A DNA stretch of 64,000 nt from Clostridium sp031626875. Its GTDB lineage: Bacteria; Bacillota; Clostridia; Clostridiales; Clostridiaceae. Positions 1-8,334 of the stretch are shown here, one piece after another. The notes under the pieces are model-generated. The model did not search any database. It was not told the DNA's origin and saw only the letters and a list, made by a program, of their open reading frames with translations. The stretch covers positions 1-64,000 of the forward strand of contig NZ_JANDMF010000020.1 of assembly GCF_031626875.1 (NCBI RefSeq), in the 5' to 3' direction. The translations under genes and the position numbers were made by a program. Each line of letters opens with the position of its first letter. Within the stretch, counting starts at the first letter, position 1.

Positions 1-51
1 TTTCTTTGTTAACATTTTTATCACCCAAGAATATTTTATTATAAAAACGAA

Positions 52-149
52 AGAGTGTCGACTTTGTCGACACTCTGTAATGGCTTATCTCATAGGGGGA
101 GATAAGCCATTTTAAATTATTATTTATTTTAATAGGGGAAATAAATAAT
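52..149 (+). other. three tandem hairpins, two with an ATAGGGG loop
   Basis: Three consecutive near-perfect inverted repeats are seen. The first has arms 52-62 and 66-76 (11 bp, loop TTT). The second has arms 79-90 and 100-111 (12 bp). The third has arms 119-129 and 139-149 (11 bp). The stems of the second and third differ, but both loops contain ATAGGGG followed by A or GA. They may form the 3' untranslated region or terminators of a gene left of the window, or a structured RNA. No coding region is seen in positions 1-284 apart from the extension of the next ORF. Confidence 0.6.
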
Positions 150-284
150 TTTTAAACTACTTTATGAATTTATTATATAATTATTATGTGTCAATAAAAT
201 GACAAATTCAATATATAGTGTAATATGTTTTCTTATAAAGTGGTAGAAATTTGTTTAGAAAATAAAGAAGAAATGGAGATAGTT

Positions 285-1034
285 ATGAGATTATTAGAAC
301 AAAATCAATTTTTAAGAAGTGTTGAACTGAAAAGAAATGATGTAGACTCATTTTCAGAATATCCATATTGTCTACCTATAATAAAGAATTTATCAAATTT
401 GCCATTACATCCAAAAGTGACTTTTATAGTAGGTGAAAATGGGTCAGGAAAATCAACAATTTTAGAGGCTATAGCAACTGCATATGGCTTTAATCCAGAA
501 GGTGGGACAATTAATTTTAATTTTTCATCAGAGGAAACTCATTCAGAATTATATAAATATATAAAGCTTATAAAAGGGGTGAAAAAACCAAAGGATGGAT
601 TCTTTTTAAGGGCAGAAAGTTTTTATAATTTTGCAACTAATGTTGATGAACTTGATAGTGTAGATCGTGCTCATAGTTTATTATCTTCTTATGGTGGAAA
701 ATCTTTGCATAAGCAATCTCATGGAGAATCTTTCTTTTCAGTATTTATGAATAGATTTGGAGGAAATGGCCTATATATACTAGATGAACCAGAGGCAGCA
801 CTATCCCCTGCAAGACAAATGGCTATGATTTCTAGAATTAATGAATTGGTGAAATTAAATTCTCAATTTATTATTGCAACACATTCTCCAATTATAATGG
901 CTTATCCTCATTCAATTATATATGAGATAAAAGAAAATATAGAAATGGTTAATTATGAGGAAACTGAACATTATAAAATTATGAAGAGCTTTATGAATAA
1001 TAGAAATAAGATGATAGAAATTTTAATAGATTAA
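285..1034 (+). CDS. AAA family ATPase (ABC/SMC-like head)
   Basis: Predicted soluble ATPase of 249 residues. It carries a Walker A motif GENGSGKST near residues 50-58, an ABC-like signature (HGESFF), a Walker B motif GLYILDEPEAALSP, and an H-loop in THSP. This order is typical of AAA_15/AAA_21-type single-domain ATPases, which often act alone or with a partner nuclease; no partner is adjacent here. The reading frame is open from 225, but the ATG at 285 has GGAG at 275-278 with 6-base spacing, whereas 225 has no ribosome binding site. The substrate is unknown. Confidence 0.85.
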   Translation: MRLLEQNQFLRSVELKRNDVDSFSEYPYCLPIIKNLSNLPLHPKVTFIVGENGSGKSTILEAIATAYGFNPEGGTINFNFSSEETHSELYKYIKLIKGVKKPKDGFFLRAESFYNFATNVDELDSVDRAHSLLSSYGGKSLHKQSHGESFFSVFMNRFGGNGLYILDEPEAALSPARQMAMISRINELVKLNSQFIIATHSPIIMAYPHSIIYEIKENIEMVNYEETEHYKIMKSFMNNRNKMIEILID

Positions 1035-1121
1035 GATTATGCAATATGAAGGGATGGTATGTAATAGGAAAATATATTGATAAGAAATGTGAAAAATTTA
1101 AAGAGAATTAAGGAGTAAATT

Positions 1122-1679
1122 ATGGATTGGAAAGAGCAAATAAAAGAGTATATCCCATGTAATGAGCAAGAAGAAAAAGATAAAGAAATAATTCTAAATT
1201 GCATAGAGACTTTCGATGATATTTTGACAAGAGAGAATAGGATTTGTCATATAACAAGTTCAGCTTTTGTAGTAAATAAGGCAAGAGATAAAGCATTAAT
1301 GGTTCATCACAATATATATAATTCTTGGTCATGGACAGGAGGACATGCAGATGGAGAAGAAAATTTGTTAGGAGTAGCAATAAGAGAAGTCCAAGAAGAA
1401 ACAGGAGTGAAAGGTGTTAAGTCAATTAGTAGAGAAATTGAAGCTTTAGATATATTACATGTAATTGGACATGTAAAAAGGGGTGAATATGTATCACCAC
1501 ATTTACATTTTTCAGTTGCATTTTTAGCTGAGGCTAATGAAAATGAAATGCTTACTGTTAAAGATGATGAAAATAGTGGAGTTAAATGGATTCCAATAGA
1601 TGAAGTTAACACTTATTCAAATGAACCACATATGAAAAAAGTTTATGAGAAATTAATATCAAAGATTAAAGTTCAATGA
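1122..1679 (+). CDS. Nudix hydrolase
   Basis: 185-residue Nudix-superfamily hydrolase. The complete box G-x5-E-x7-REVQEETG-V is visible at about residues 74-96, starting at GGHADGEE, with the REVQEE catalytic core. The family cleaves nucleoside diphosphates linked to another moiety; the substrate cannot be read from sequence. The start is supported by AAGGAG seven bases upstream. It sits 87 bp after the ATPase gene in the same direction and could share its transcript. A truncated Nudix remnant lies at 2715-2864. Confidence 0.9.
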   Translation: MDWKEQIKEYIPCNEQEEKDKEIILNCIETFDDILTRENRICHITSSAFVVNKARDKALMVHHNIYNSWSWTGGHADGEENLLGVAIREVQEETGVKGVKSISREIEALDILHVIGHVKRGEYVSPHLHFSVAFLAEANENEMLTVKDDENSGVKWIPIDEVNTYSNEPHMKKVYEKLISKIKVQ

Positions 1680-1778
1680 GATAATTTTCAAGAAATACCA
1701 TTAAAAAGTCTACATATATAGTATAATATGGTAAAGAATCTGTTGAAAACTAATGTAAGATAATTTTGGAGGGATATT

Positions 1779-1895
1779 ATGAGGAAAAAGTATATTGATA
1801 ATTTAAGGTGGATAAGTATTTGATTGCTTTTACCATTCCATACATGTATGATATACAATAGCTTTGTTGATAATTGTAAACTTAGGAGGAGATAA
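1779..1895 (+). pseudogene. acyltransferase family 3 remnant (N-terminal end only)
   Basis: A GGAGGG ribosome site precedes ATG 1779. The frame begins MRKKYIDNLRW, continues ISI, hits a TGA, then resumes LLLPFHTCMIYNSF before running out. This pattern matches the first transmembrane segment of clostridial acyltransferase-3 family membrane proteins (usually 350-400 residues). Only about 35 codons survive, with an internal stop, so this is a decayed 5' end. Its tail directly abuts the ribosome site of the MBL gene, which suggests a deletion joined the two. Confidence 0.75.
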
Positions 1896-1898
1896 TTT

Positions 1899-2606
1899 AT
1901 GCTAAATTTTATAGGTAAAGGAAGTGCTTTTAATACAATGCTTGGTAATACAAGCGCTTATATAAAAAAGAATGACAGTTTAATTCTTATTGATTGTGGA
2001 GGAACTATATTTGATAGATTAAGAAAATTAAATTTATTAGATGAAGTGAAAAATTTATACATAGTAATAACACATACACATCCAGACCATGTTGGTAGTC
2101 TTGGCGAAATTATATTTTATGCATATTACATATTAAAACAAAGACCAACTATTTTATTTCCTAATAAGGAATTTATGGAGGTATTCTTAGCTAGTATAGG
2201 GGTAAGTCCTGAAATGTATTACCATAATGGATCAGATTTAGTATACATAGATGATAGTGAAATTGGAGAATTTGGGGTGGAATTTTTTAAAGTTTCTCAT
2301 GTTAGCACTATACCAGCCTATGGATTTGCAATGAAACTAAATGAAAAGAAACTTTATTATAGTGGAGATAGTAACAATATAAGTGAGGAAATTATCAATA
2401 GTCTTGTAAATGGAGAAATAGATAGAATTTATCAAGATACCTGTGGATTAGATTATGAAGGTAATAATCACTTATCTTTAAGTAAACTCTCTTCAATAAT
2501 ACCAGAGAATTTTAAAGAGAAAGTCTATTGTATGCATTTAGATGAACATATTACAGAAGAACAAATTGAATTTTGTGGATTTAATGTAGTTGAAATAGTG
2601 GATTAA
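1899..2606 (+). CDS. MBL-fold metallo-hydrolase (RNase Z/YycJ-like)
   Basis: 235-residue metallo-beta-lactamase-fold protein. The metal motif HTHPDH is at residues 59-64, and there is a later YYSGDSNN (metal-binding Asp) and a distal CMHLDEH segment. The layout resembles RNase Z-like small hydrolases rather than true beta-lactamases; there is no signal peptide, so it is cytoplasmic. The start at 1899 has TAGGAGGAG about eight bases upstream. The biological substrate is not inferable. Confidence 0.85.
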   Translation: MLNFIGKGSAFNTMLGNTSAYIKKNDSLILIDCGGTIFDRLRKLNLLDEVKNLYIVITHTHPDHVGSLGEIIFYAYYILKQRPTILFPNKEFMEVFLASIGVSPEMYYHNGSDLVYIDDSEIGEFGVEFFKVSHVSTIPAYGFAMKLNEKKLYYSGDSNNISEEIINSLVNGEIDRIYQDTCGLDYEGNNHLSLSKLSSIIPENFKEKVYCMHLDEHITEEQIEFCGFNVVEIVD

Positions 2607-2609
2607 TTG

Positions 2610-2648
2610 AAAATAGAGAATGAAGAGTTATTTCTCATTCTCTATTTT
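2610..2648 (+). terminator. terminator-like hairpin after the MBL gene
   Basis: Arms AAAATAGAGAATGA (2610-2623) and its exact complement (2635-2648) form a 14-bp stem starting 4 bases after the stop codon. The T-run is short. Confidence 0.6.
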
Positions 2649-2714
2649 AATTCTCAATTTAAAGCTGTAATGATATAGTGTGTAATAAAAGTATATTGAA
2701 AGGAACTTGATAGA

Positions 2715-2864
2715 ATGCAAGTAGTTGATTATCATGACATAGGAGTCATTGAAGATAGTAAGCTAAAGTTTGCAGTTATAGCAGTAAAACATAAAAGTAA
2801 GTGGATATTTGTAAGACGTAAGGAAAGGAAAAACTTAGAGTATTTAAACACTTTGAGAAATTAG
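2715..2864 (+). pseudogene. Nudix hydrolase remnant (N-terminal strands only)
   Basis: A 49-codon frame begins MQVVDYHDIGVIED and contains KFAVIAVKHKSKWIFVRRKER, the first beta strands typical of Nudix enzymes. It then stops before any Nudix box. Intact family members run to about 130-150 residues, so this is a truncated copy. A neighbouring frame (about 2843-2907) stays open as an unrelated-looking tail, consistent with a deletion junction. It is not the same sequence as the intact Nudix gene at 1122. Confidence 0.6.
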
Positions 2865-3114
2865 GAGAATCTAACAAATATAAATTTGATTATTTATCCA
2901 AATAGTTTTATAATATTTTTGAATTAATGGAATAATTTTAGTTTATTTGAGAAATATATTTTATTATGGAGGGACTGTGATAGTTATATTAATAGAGGAT
3001 ATTGAAGAAGCAAATATAAATAGCAAAAAATCAATCTATATCATAGTACATTAGGAGATTAATATGGGTTATAGAATTAAATAACCTAGGAAGTGTGTAG
3101 GGAAGGGGAAAAAA
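2865..3114. other. intergenic region with degraded coding traces
   Basis: No intact gene is seen. GTG 2977 has GGAGGG just upstream and opens 25 codons to a stop at 3054; this could be a further remnant or a spurious ORF. I looked for a c-di-AMP (ydaO) riboswitch ahead of the kimA-like gene and did not recognise one. Confidence 0.4.
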
Positions 3115-4992
3115 ATGCTTCAAAAATTTTTGGATATATTAATAGGGGAACCTTTATCAAATGAACAAGGTGCTCAAGAAAAATATAATGTTCCATTTGG
3201 ATTAGCTATTATGGCTAGTGATGCAGTATCATCTGTTGCTTATGCTGCAGAAGAAATTCTTTTTGTTTTGGTTCCTGTTCTAGGAAGTATGGCATTTAAT
3301 TGGCTTTCATTAATATCTTTGATGATAATAGGATTACTTATAATTCTTACAGTTTCCTATATTCAGATAATAAGAGCTTATCCACATGGAGGTGGAGCAT
3401 ATATTGTTGCAAAGGAAAACTTAGGAGTAAAACCAGGACTTGTTGCAGGAGCAGCTCTTTTAATAGATTATATACTGACAGTTGCAGTAAGTGCCAGTGC
3501 AAGTGTGGCTGCTATAGTGTCAGCATTTCCACAATTGGACAAGTATAAGGTCTTAATTGTTATATTACTCATTGTTGTTATAACAATAATGAATCTCAGA
3601 GGAATAAGTGAATCTTCTAGAGTATTTAGTATACCAACATATATTTTTATATTTAGTATGATTTTTATGATCATATATGGATTGTTTAAATTTTTAGTTT
3701 TGGGAATTTCACCAGAACAATTAGTTCAGCCTATACAAGATTCAAATTTAGTAGAGAATATAAGTATATTTTTAATAATGAGAGCATTTTCTTCAGGGTG
3801 TTCTGCATTAACAGGACTTGAAGCTGTAAGTAATTCAGTACCAAACTTCAAGGAACCTTCGCAAAAAAATGCAAAAACTGTAATGATTTTATTAACTTCA
3901 TTAATTTTGTTTATATTTGGAGGAACATCAATACTTGCTAGATTTTATCAAGCTGTCCCTATACATGGTGGACCAACTGTAATTTCACAACTTGCATATG
4001 GAGTTTTTGGTAGTGGAATAATGTTTTATGTAATTCAGTTTAGTACAGCCATTATACTACTTATGGCATGTAATACTGCTTTTACAGGGTTTCCGATGCT
4101 TATGTATGTTGTAGGTAAGGACAGTTATGTACCTAGACAATTTACAATAAGGGGGAAGAGATTGTCCTTTAGTGTAGGAATTATGGCTCTTTCATTTGTA
4201 GCATGCATTTTAGTATTTATATTTAATGCAGATACACACCTTTTAATACCACTTTATTCTGTTGGTGTATTTATATCATTTACATTAGCACAATCAGGTA
4301 TGGTTATGCATTGGAAAAACACAAAAGAAGATGGATGGAAGTATCGTTCATTTATAAATGGATTTGGAGCAGTGATTACCTTAGTAACTACAGGAATTAT
4401 AGCATCTGAAAAGTTTTTTGCAGGTGCATGGGCAGTAATATTGGTAATTCCAATTCTTGTACTCAGTATGCTAAGAATTCATAAACATTATAATAAAGTT
4501 GCTTGTGGATTAAGAATAAGTGAGGAAGATCTGAAAAAAGTAGATTTTAGAGTGAAATATTATCATTTAGTTATTGTACCTATAGCAAGCTTAAATAAAG
4601 CTACAATAGGGGCGCTTCAATATGCTCAAAGTATAAGTGATAATGTAATAGCATTAAATATATCAACTGATAAAGAAGCTTTAGAAAAATTAAAAGCTAA
4701 GTGGGAGTTATTGGATACAGATATACTATTAATTTCTAAATATTCTCCTTATAGAGCTGTAGTAACACCAATAATAAATTATATAGATCTTATTGCAAAT
4801 GCAACTATAGAGAATGAAAGAATAACTGTAGTTTTACCAGAGTTTGAAACTCACGAAAAATGGGGAAGTGTCTTACATAACCATACAGGCTTTTTCTTAA
4901 GAGAAACTTTACTTAAAAAGGATAAAATAATAGTTACAACATTCCCATATCATTTAAGTGATTCAGATGAAAAAGAAGCTAATAATAGTTAA
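3115..4992 (+). CDS. kimA: KimA-like potassium transporter, copy 1
   Basis: 625-residue APC/KUP-superfamily permease closely resembling Bacillus KimA (YdaO). About 12 hydrophobic segments occupy residues 28-450, followed by a cytosolic UspA-like domain (about 470-615). The N-terminal helix reads ASDAVSSVAY, placing Asp36 and Tyr43 at the positions reported as K+/H+ site residues in KimA. LLIDYILTV and LTGLEAVSN are also conserved family segments. Family knowledge: high-affinity K+/H+ symport, inhibited by c-di-AMP. The start has GGGGA upstream. A similar second copy follows, separated by a terminator. Confidence 0.85.
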   Translation: MLQKFLDILIGEPLSNEQGAQEKYNVPFGLAIMASDAVSSVAYAAEEILFVLVPVLGSMAFNWLSLISLMIIGLLIILTVSYIQIIRAYPHGGGAYIVAKENLGVKPGLVAGAALLIDYILTVAVSASASVAAIVSAFPQLDKYKVLIVILLIVVITIMNLRGISESSRVFSIPTYIFIFSMIFMIIYGLFKFLVLGISPEQLVQPIQDSNLVENISIFLIMRAFSSGCSALTGLEAVSNSVPNFKEPSQKNAKTVMILLTSLILFIFGGTSILARFYQAVPIHGGPTVISQLAYGVFGSGIMFYVIQFSTAIILLMACNTAFTGFPMLMYVVGKDSYVPRQFTIRGKRLSFSVGIMALSFVACILVFIFNADTHLLIPLYSVGVFISFTLAQSGMVMHWKNTKEDGWKYRSFINGFGAVITLVTTGIIASEKFFAGAWAVILVIPILVLSMLRIHKHYNKVACGLRISEEDLKKVDFRVKYYHLVIVPIASLNKATIGALQYAQSISDNVIALNISTDKEALEKLKAKWELLDTDILLISKYSPYRAVVTPIINYIDLIANATIENERITVVLPEFETHEKWGSVLHNHTGFFLRETLLKKDKIIVTTFPYHLSDSDEKEANNS

Positions 4993-5008
4993 TATTTTTT
5001 AGTTTTTA

Positions 5009-5052
5009 TATACCCGATTAAGAATGTATATCTTAATCGGGTATATTTTTTT
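5009..5052 (+). terminator. rho-independent terminator between the kimA copies
   Basis: A 15-bp perfect stem (5009-5023 with 5031-5045, core ACCCGATTAAGA) has a 7-base loop and is followed by a T-run at 5046-5052. Confidence 0.9.
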
Positions 5053-5102
5053 ATTCATTCTGGGAAAACTAAGTAACAGAATACTATGGGAGGTTTCTAA
5101 CT

Positions 5103-6980
5103 ATGCTTGAAAAATTTATGGATATATTAATAGGTGAACCTTTAACTAATGAACAAGGTGCTCATGAGAAATATAATATTCCTTTTGGTCTTGCTATTAT
5201 GGCTAGTGATGCAATTTCTTCTGTTGCTTATGCAGCTGAAGAAATTCTTTTTGTTTTAGTTCCAGCAATAGGTGTTCTAGCTTTTAGTTGGCTTACATGG
5301 ACTTCTTTAATGATAATAGGGTTACTTATAGTTCTTACAATTTCCTATATTCAAATTATAACTGCTTATCCACGTGGAGGGGGAGCGTATATTGTTGCTA
5401 AGGAAAATTTAGGGATAAAAACAGGGCTTGTAGCAGGAGCAGCACTATTAATAGATTATGTACTTACTGTTGCAGTAAGTGCCAGTGCCAGTGTAGCTGC
5501 TATAGTTTCAGCATTTCCACAATTTCATCAACATAAGGTATTAATTGTTGTATGCTTAATAATAATAATAACTATTTTGAATTTAAGAGGAATAAGTGAA
5601 TCCTCTAAAATATTTAGTATACCAACATATATTTTTATCTTGAGCATGATTTTTTTGATTATATATGGTTTATTTAAATATCTTGTTTTAGGAAGTGAAC
5701 CTTATCATTTGGTAACACCTATTAAAGATTCAGGATTAGGAGAAAGTATAGGTATATTTTTAATAATGAAATCATTTTCGTCAGGATGCTCTGCTCTAAC
5801 AGGACTTGAAGCTGTAAGTAATTCAGTTCCTAATTTTAAAAATCCTTCACAGAAAAATGCCAAAATTGTAATGGTTCTATTAACAGGGTTAATACTATTT
5901 ATATTTGGAGGAACATCTATACTTGCTCGGTTTTATCAGGCGGTTCCTATACATGGGGGACCTACTGTAATATCACAACTAGCATATGGAGTGTTTAGTA
6001 ATGGCATAATGTTTTATGTTATTCAAATTAGTACAGCCATTATATTACTTATGGCTTGCAACACTGCATTTACAGGATTTCCTATGCTTATGTATGTCGT
6101 AGGGAAGGATGGATATGCTCCAAGGCAATTTACCATAAGAGGTAAAAGGTTGAGTTTTACTGTAGGAATTATAGTTCTTACTTTTATAGCATCATTCCTT
6201 GTTATAGCTTTTAAGGCTGATACTCATCTTTTAATTCCTCTCTATTCTGTTGGTGTTTTTATGTCATTTACTTTAGCACAGTCTGGAATGGTGATTTATT
6301 GGAAGAAAACCAAGGAAAATGGGTGGAAAGCACGTGCTACTATCAATGGATTTGGGGCAGTAATTAGTTTTATAACAACTGGAATTATAGCATATGAAAA
6401 ATTTAAACATGGGGCATGGATAGTAATTATAGTAGTACCTAGCCTTGTTTATTTAATGATAATGATTCATAACCATTATAATCGTGTAGCCTGTAGGTTA
6501 AGAATAAATGAGAAAACATTAGAGAGTACAAACTTTAAAATTAAGTATGAACATTTAATGATAGTGCCTTTGGTTAGTTTGAATAAAGCTACAATTGGAG
6601 CTCTTCAATATGCTCAAAGTGTAAGTGATAATGTAATAGCATTGAATATATCAACAGATAAGGAGGCTTTAGAGAAATTGAAAAATAGATGGAAGCTTCT
6701 TGATACTAACATAAAACTTGTAGCAAAATATTCTCCATATAGAGCTATTGTAACTCCTATTTTAAATTATATAGAACAAATGGCAAAAGCAGCAGGAGAA
6801 AATGAAAGGATTACTGTAATATTACCTGAATTTGAAAGTCATGAATGGTGGGGCGGGTTCTTACATAATCATACAGGCTTTTTCTTAAGGGAAACACTAT
6901 TAAGAAAATATAGTATAACAGTATCCACATATCCTTATCATTTAACTGAGGCAGATGTATGTGAGATAGATAATGACTAA
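5103..6980 (+). CDS. kimA: KimA-like potassium transporter, copy 2
   Basis: 625 residues, exactly the length of copy 1 and about four residues in five identical in the first 170 positions. Asp36 and Tyr43 are kept (ASDAISSVAY), as are IDYVLTV, LTGLEAVSN and the C-terminal UspA-like domain. Differences concentrate in loops and at the start of the cytosolic domain. It has its own ribosome site (GGGAGG) and lies after a strong terminator, so it is probably transcribed separately. The pair looks like a tandem duplication kept functional; different affinity or expression is an inference. Confidence 0.85.
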   Translation: MLEKFMDILIGEPLTNEQGAHEKYNIPFGLAIMASDAISSVAYAAEEILFVLVPAIGVLAFSWLTWTSLMIIGLLIVLTISYIQIITAYPRGGGAYIVAKENLGIKTGLVAGAALLIDYVLTVAVSASASVAAIVSAFPQFHQHKVLIVVCLIIIITILNLRGISESSKIFSIPTYIFILSMIFLIIYGLFKYLVLGSEPYHLVTPIKDSGLGESIGIFLIMKSFSSGCSALTGLEAVSNSVPNFKNPSQKNAKIVMVLLTGLILFIFGGTSILARFYQAVPIHGGPTVISQLAYGVFSNGIMFYVIQISTAIILLMACNTAFTGFPMLMYVVGKDGYAPRQFTIRGKRLSFTVGIIVLTFIASFLVIAFKADTHLLIPLYSVGVFMSFTLAQSGMVIYWKKTKENGWKARATINGFGAVISFITTGIIAYEKFKHGAWIVIIVVPSLVYLMIMIHNHYNRVACRLRINEKTLESTNFKIKYEHLMIVPLVSLNKATIGALQYAQSVSDNVIALNISTDKEALEKLKNRWKLLDTNIKLVAKYSPYRAIVTPILNYIEQMAKAAGENERITVILPEFESHEWWGGFLHNHTGFFLRETLLRKYSITVSTYPYHLTEADVCEIDND

Positions 6981-7044
6981 CATTTATATATACAAATTAT
7001 TAATTATATTATATAATCATTAAAATAATATAAATGGAGGCTTT

Positions 7045-7554
7045 ATGGATAAGGTGGTTAAAAAAATTATTCCTATAATATTAATATTATCATTGAGCTT
7101 AATGGGATGTGGAAGTAATAAATTATCAAATGAAAGAGTAGAGAATTTTTCACAAGTTAATATAAATGATTTACAAAAATATAAAGGTTCATATGTAGGA
7201 GATTTCAGCAAGGTTGAAAGTATACTATGGAAATTGCCTGCTAATATTTATAAAAAAGGAATCTCTTTGCAAACAGATAAAGAGCCTTATGGAATAACTG
7301 TAAATTATAAGGTAAATGAAAGTTTAGGAGAAGAAGATTTTTATAATTTTTGGCAAGGAAAAGATGTTAATAAAGTTTTAGAAAAGAATGCTATAGTAAT
7401 ATTAGGACTTATCAGTAATGCTGAAAATATTGAATTTAATGTTGATAATATAGTGGAAACTAATTATAAATATAATAGAAAAGATTTAGAAAAAAGATAT
7501 GGTAAAGATTTAGAAAGTTTGATTGAAGATAAGAATTCACTTGAAAATATTTAA
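7045..7554 (+). CDS. putative lipoprotein of unknown function
   Basis: 169 residues. The N-terminus has lysines, a hydrophobic stretch and the lipobox SLMGC at about residues 18-22, so it is predicted to be an Sec-exported, diacylglyceryl-anchored lipoprotein. The rest is hydrophilic and no family is recognised; it ends in a Lys/Glu-rich segment. The start has TGGAGG eight bases upstream. It lies 64 bp after kimA copy 2 with no clear terminator between them, so co-transcription with that transporter is possible. Confidence 0.75.
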   Translation: MDKVVKKIIPIILILSLSLMGCGSNKLSNERVENFSQVNINDLQKYKGSYVGDFSKVESILWKLPANIYKKGISLQTDKEPYGITVNYKVNESLGEEDFYNFWQGKDVNKVLEKNAIVILGLISNAENIEFNVDNIVETNYKYNRKDLEKRYGKDLESLIEDKNSLENI

Positions 7555-7565
7555 TATGACAAATT

Positions 7566-7611
7566 TACACTATGATATGGATTATAAAATCATTCATAGT
7601 GTATTTTTTTA
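7566..7611 (+). terminator. rho-independent terminator
   Basis: Arms TACACTATGA (7566-7575) and TCATAGTGTA (7594-7603) are followed by a T-run. Confidence 0.85.
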
Positions 7612-7652
7612 TGGTATAATTTACAAAAGATTATTATGTTGGAGGTTGAATT

Positions 7653-8222
7653 ATGAGTGTGATGGAAACTATTTTAGCTAGGAGAACAGTAAGAAAATTT
7701 AAGCAAGATAAAATTGCGAGAAAAACTTTAGAAAATTTAATTAATGGAGCAAGGTTGGCACCATGTGGTGGAAATTTGCAAGCTTTAAAATATATTATAG
7801 TTGATGAGGAAGAAGAAGTTAAAAAAGTATATGAACATGTAGCTTGGGCAAAGTATTTAGGTGATAAATTTAAACAAAAAGAAGATGAAAGACCAGTATC
7901 ATTTATAGCGGTGTTAGTTGATACAGATATAAAAAAGGCTGGTTATGAAATAGACTTAGGAGCAGCTGTAGAAAATATTTTGCTGGGAGCTTATGAAGAA
8001 GGCATCGGAACTTGCTGGATGGGGGCGATTAATAAAAAAGAAATAAGTAAAATATTAAGAATACCCGATAGATTTTTACTTAATACAGTAATTGCATTAG
8101 GATATAAAGCAGAGTCACCTGTAACTGTAGATGCTGAAAATTCTATTATCTATTATAGAGGTGAAGATGGAGAACTTTGTATCCCTAAAAGAAAACTTGA
8201 AGATATTATTATGAAATTTTAA
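7653..8222 (+). CDS. nitroreductase family protein
   Basis: 189-residue FMN-dependent oxidoreductase of the nitroreductase fold. Features seen are an N-terminal RRTVRKF (FMN phosphate-binding Arg pair), a LAPCGGNLQ segment that usually contacts the flavin, and an EGIGTCWMGAI motif near residue 125. Family knowledge: NAD(P)H-dependent reduction of nitro compounds, quinones or related substrates; the physiological substrate is unknown. It is monocistronic between two hairpins. Ribosome site TTGGAGG. It is only distantly related to the two 176-residue nitroreductases at 46.8 and 47.9 kb. Confidence 0.85.
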   Translation: MSVMETILARRTVRKFKQDKIARKTLENLINGARLAPCGGNLQALKYIIVDEEEEVKKVYEHVAWAKYLGDKFKQKEDERPVSFIAVLVDTDIKKAGYEIDLGAAVENILLGAYEEGIGTCWMGAINKKEISKILRIPDRFLLNTVIALGYKAESPVTVDAENSIIYYRGEDGELCIPKRKLEDIIMKF

Positions 8223-8230
8223 GATATAAA

Positions 8231-8282
8231 AATACTACTACCTTTATGGAATATATTGACAAAATATAAAGGTGGTAGTATT
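8231..8282 (+). repeat. 17-bp inverted repeat overlapping the promoter
   Basis: AATACTACTACCTTTAT (8231-8247) is complementary to 8266-8282 with a single G-U pair. The right arm lies within the -35/-10 spacer and -10 of the following promoter. It could terminate the upstream nitroreductase transcript or act as an operator. Confidence 0.65.
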
Positions 8283-8284
8283 AT
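8256..8284 (+). promoter_or_regulatory. sigma-A promoter of the methyltransferase-marR operon
   Basis: TTGACA at 8256-8261, exactly 17 bases, then TATTAT at 8279-8284. Confidence 0.8.
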
Positions 8285-8286
8285 TC

Positions 8287-8321
8287 TAAATAAGGATAGT
8301 ACCAATGTGGTACTTTATTTA
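8287..8321 (+). promoter_or_regulatory. leader hairpin / candidate MarR operator
   Basis: AGTACC (8298-8303), loop AATGT, GGTACT (8309-8314), extended by TAAATAA (8287-8293) with TTATTTA (8315-8321). It sits in the predicted 5' leader and touches the AGGAGGG ribosome site at 8321-8327. It could act as DNA operator or as RNA structure. Confidence 0.5.
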
Positions 8322-8334
8322 GGAGGGAAAATAT

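Noticed and set aside
2900..3114. c-di-AMP (ydaO) riboswitch upstream of the first kimA-like gene
   Set aside because: None of the conserved ydaO segments could be recognised by eye; only degraded coding traces are seen. A covariance search would be decisive.
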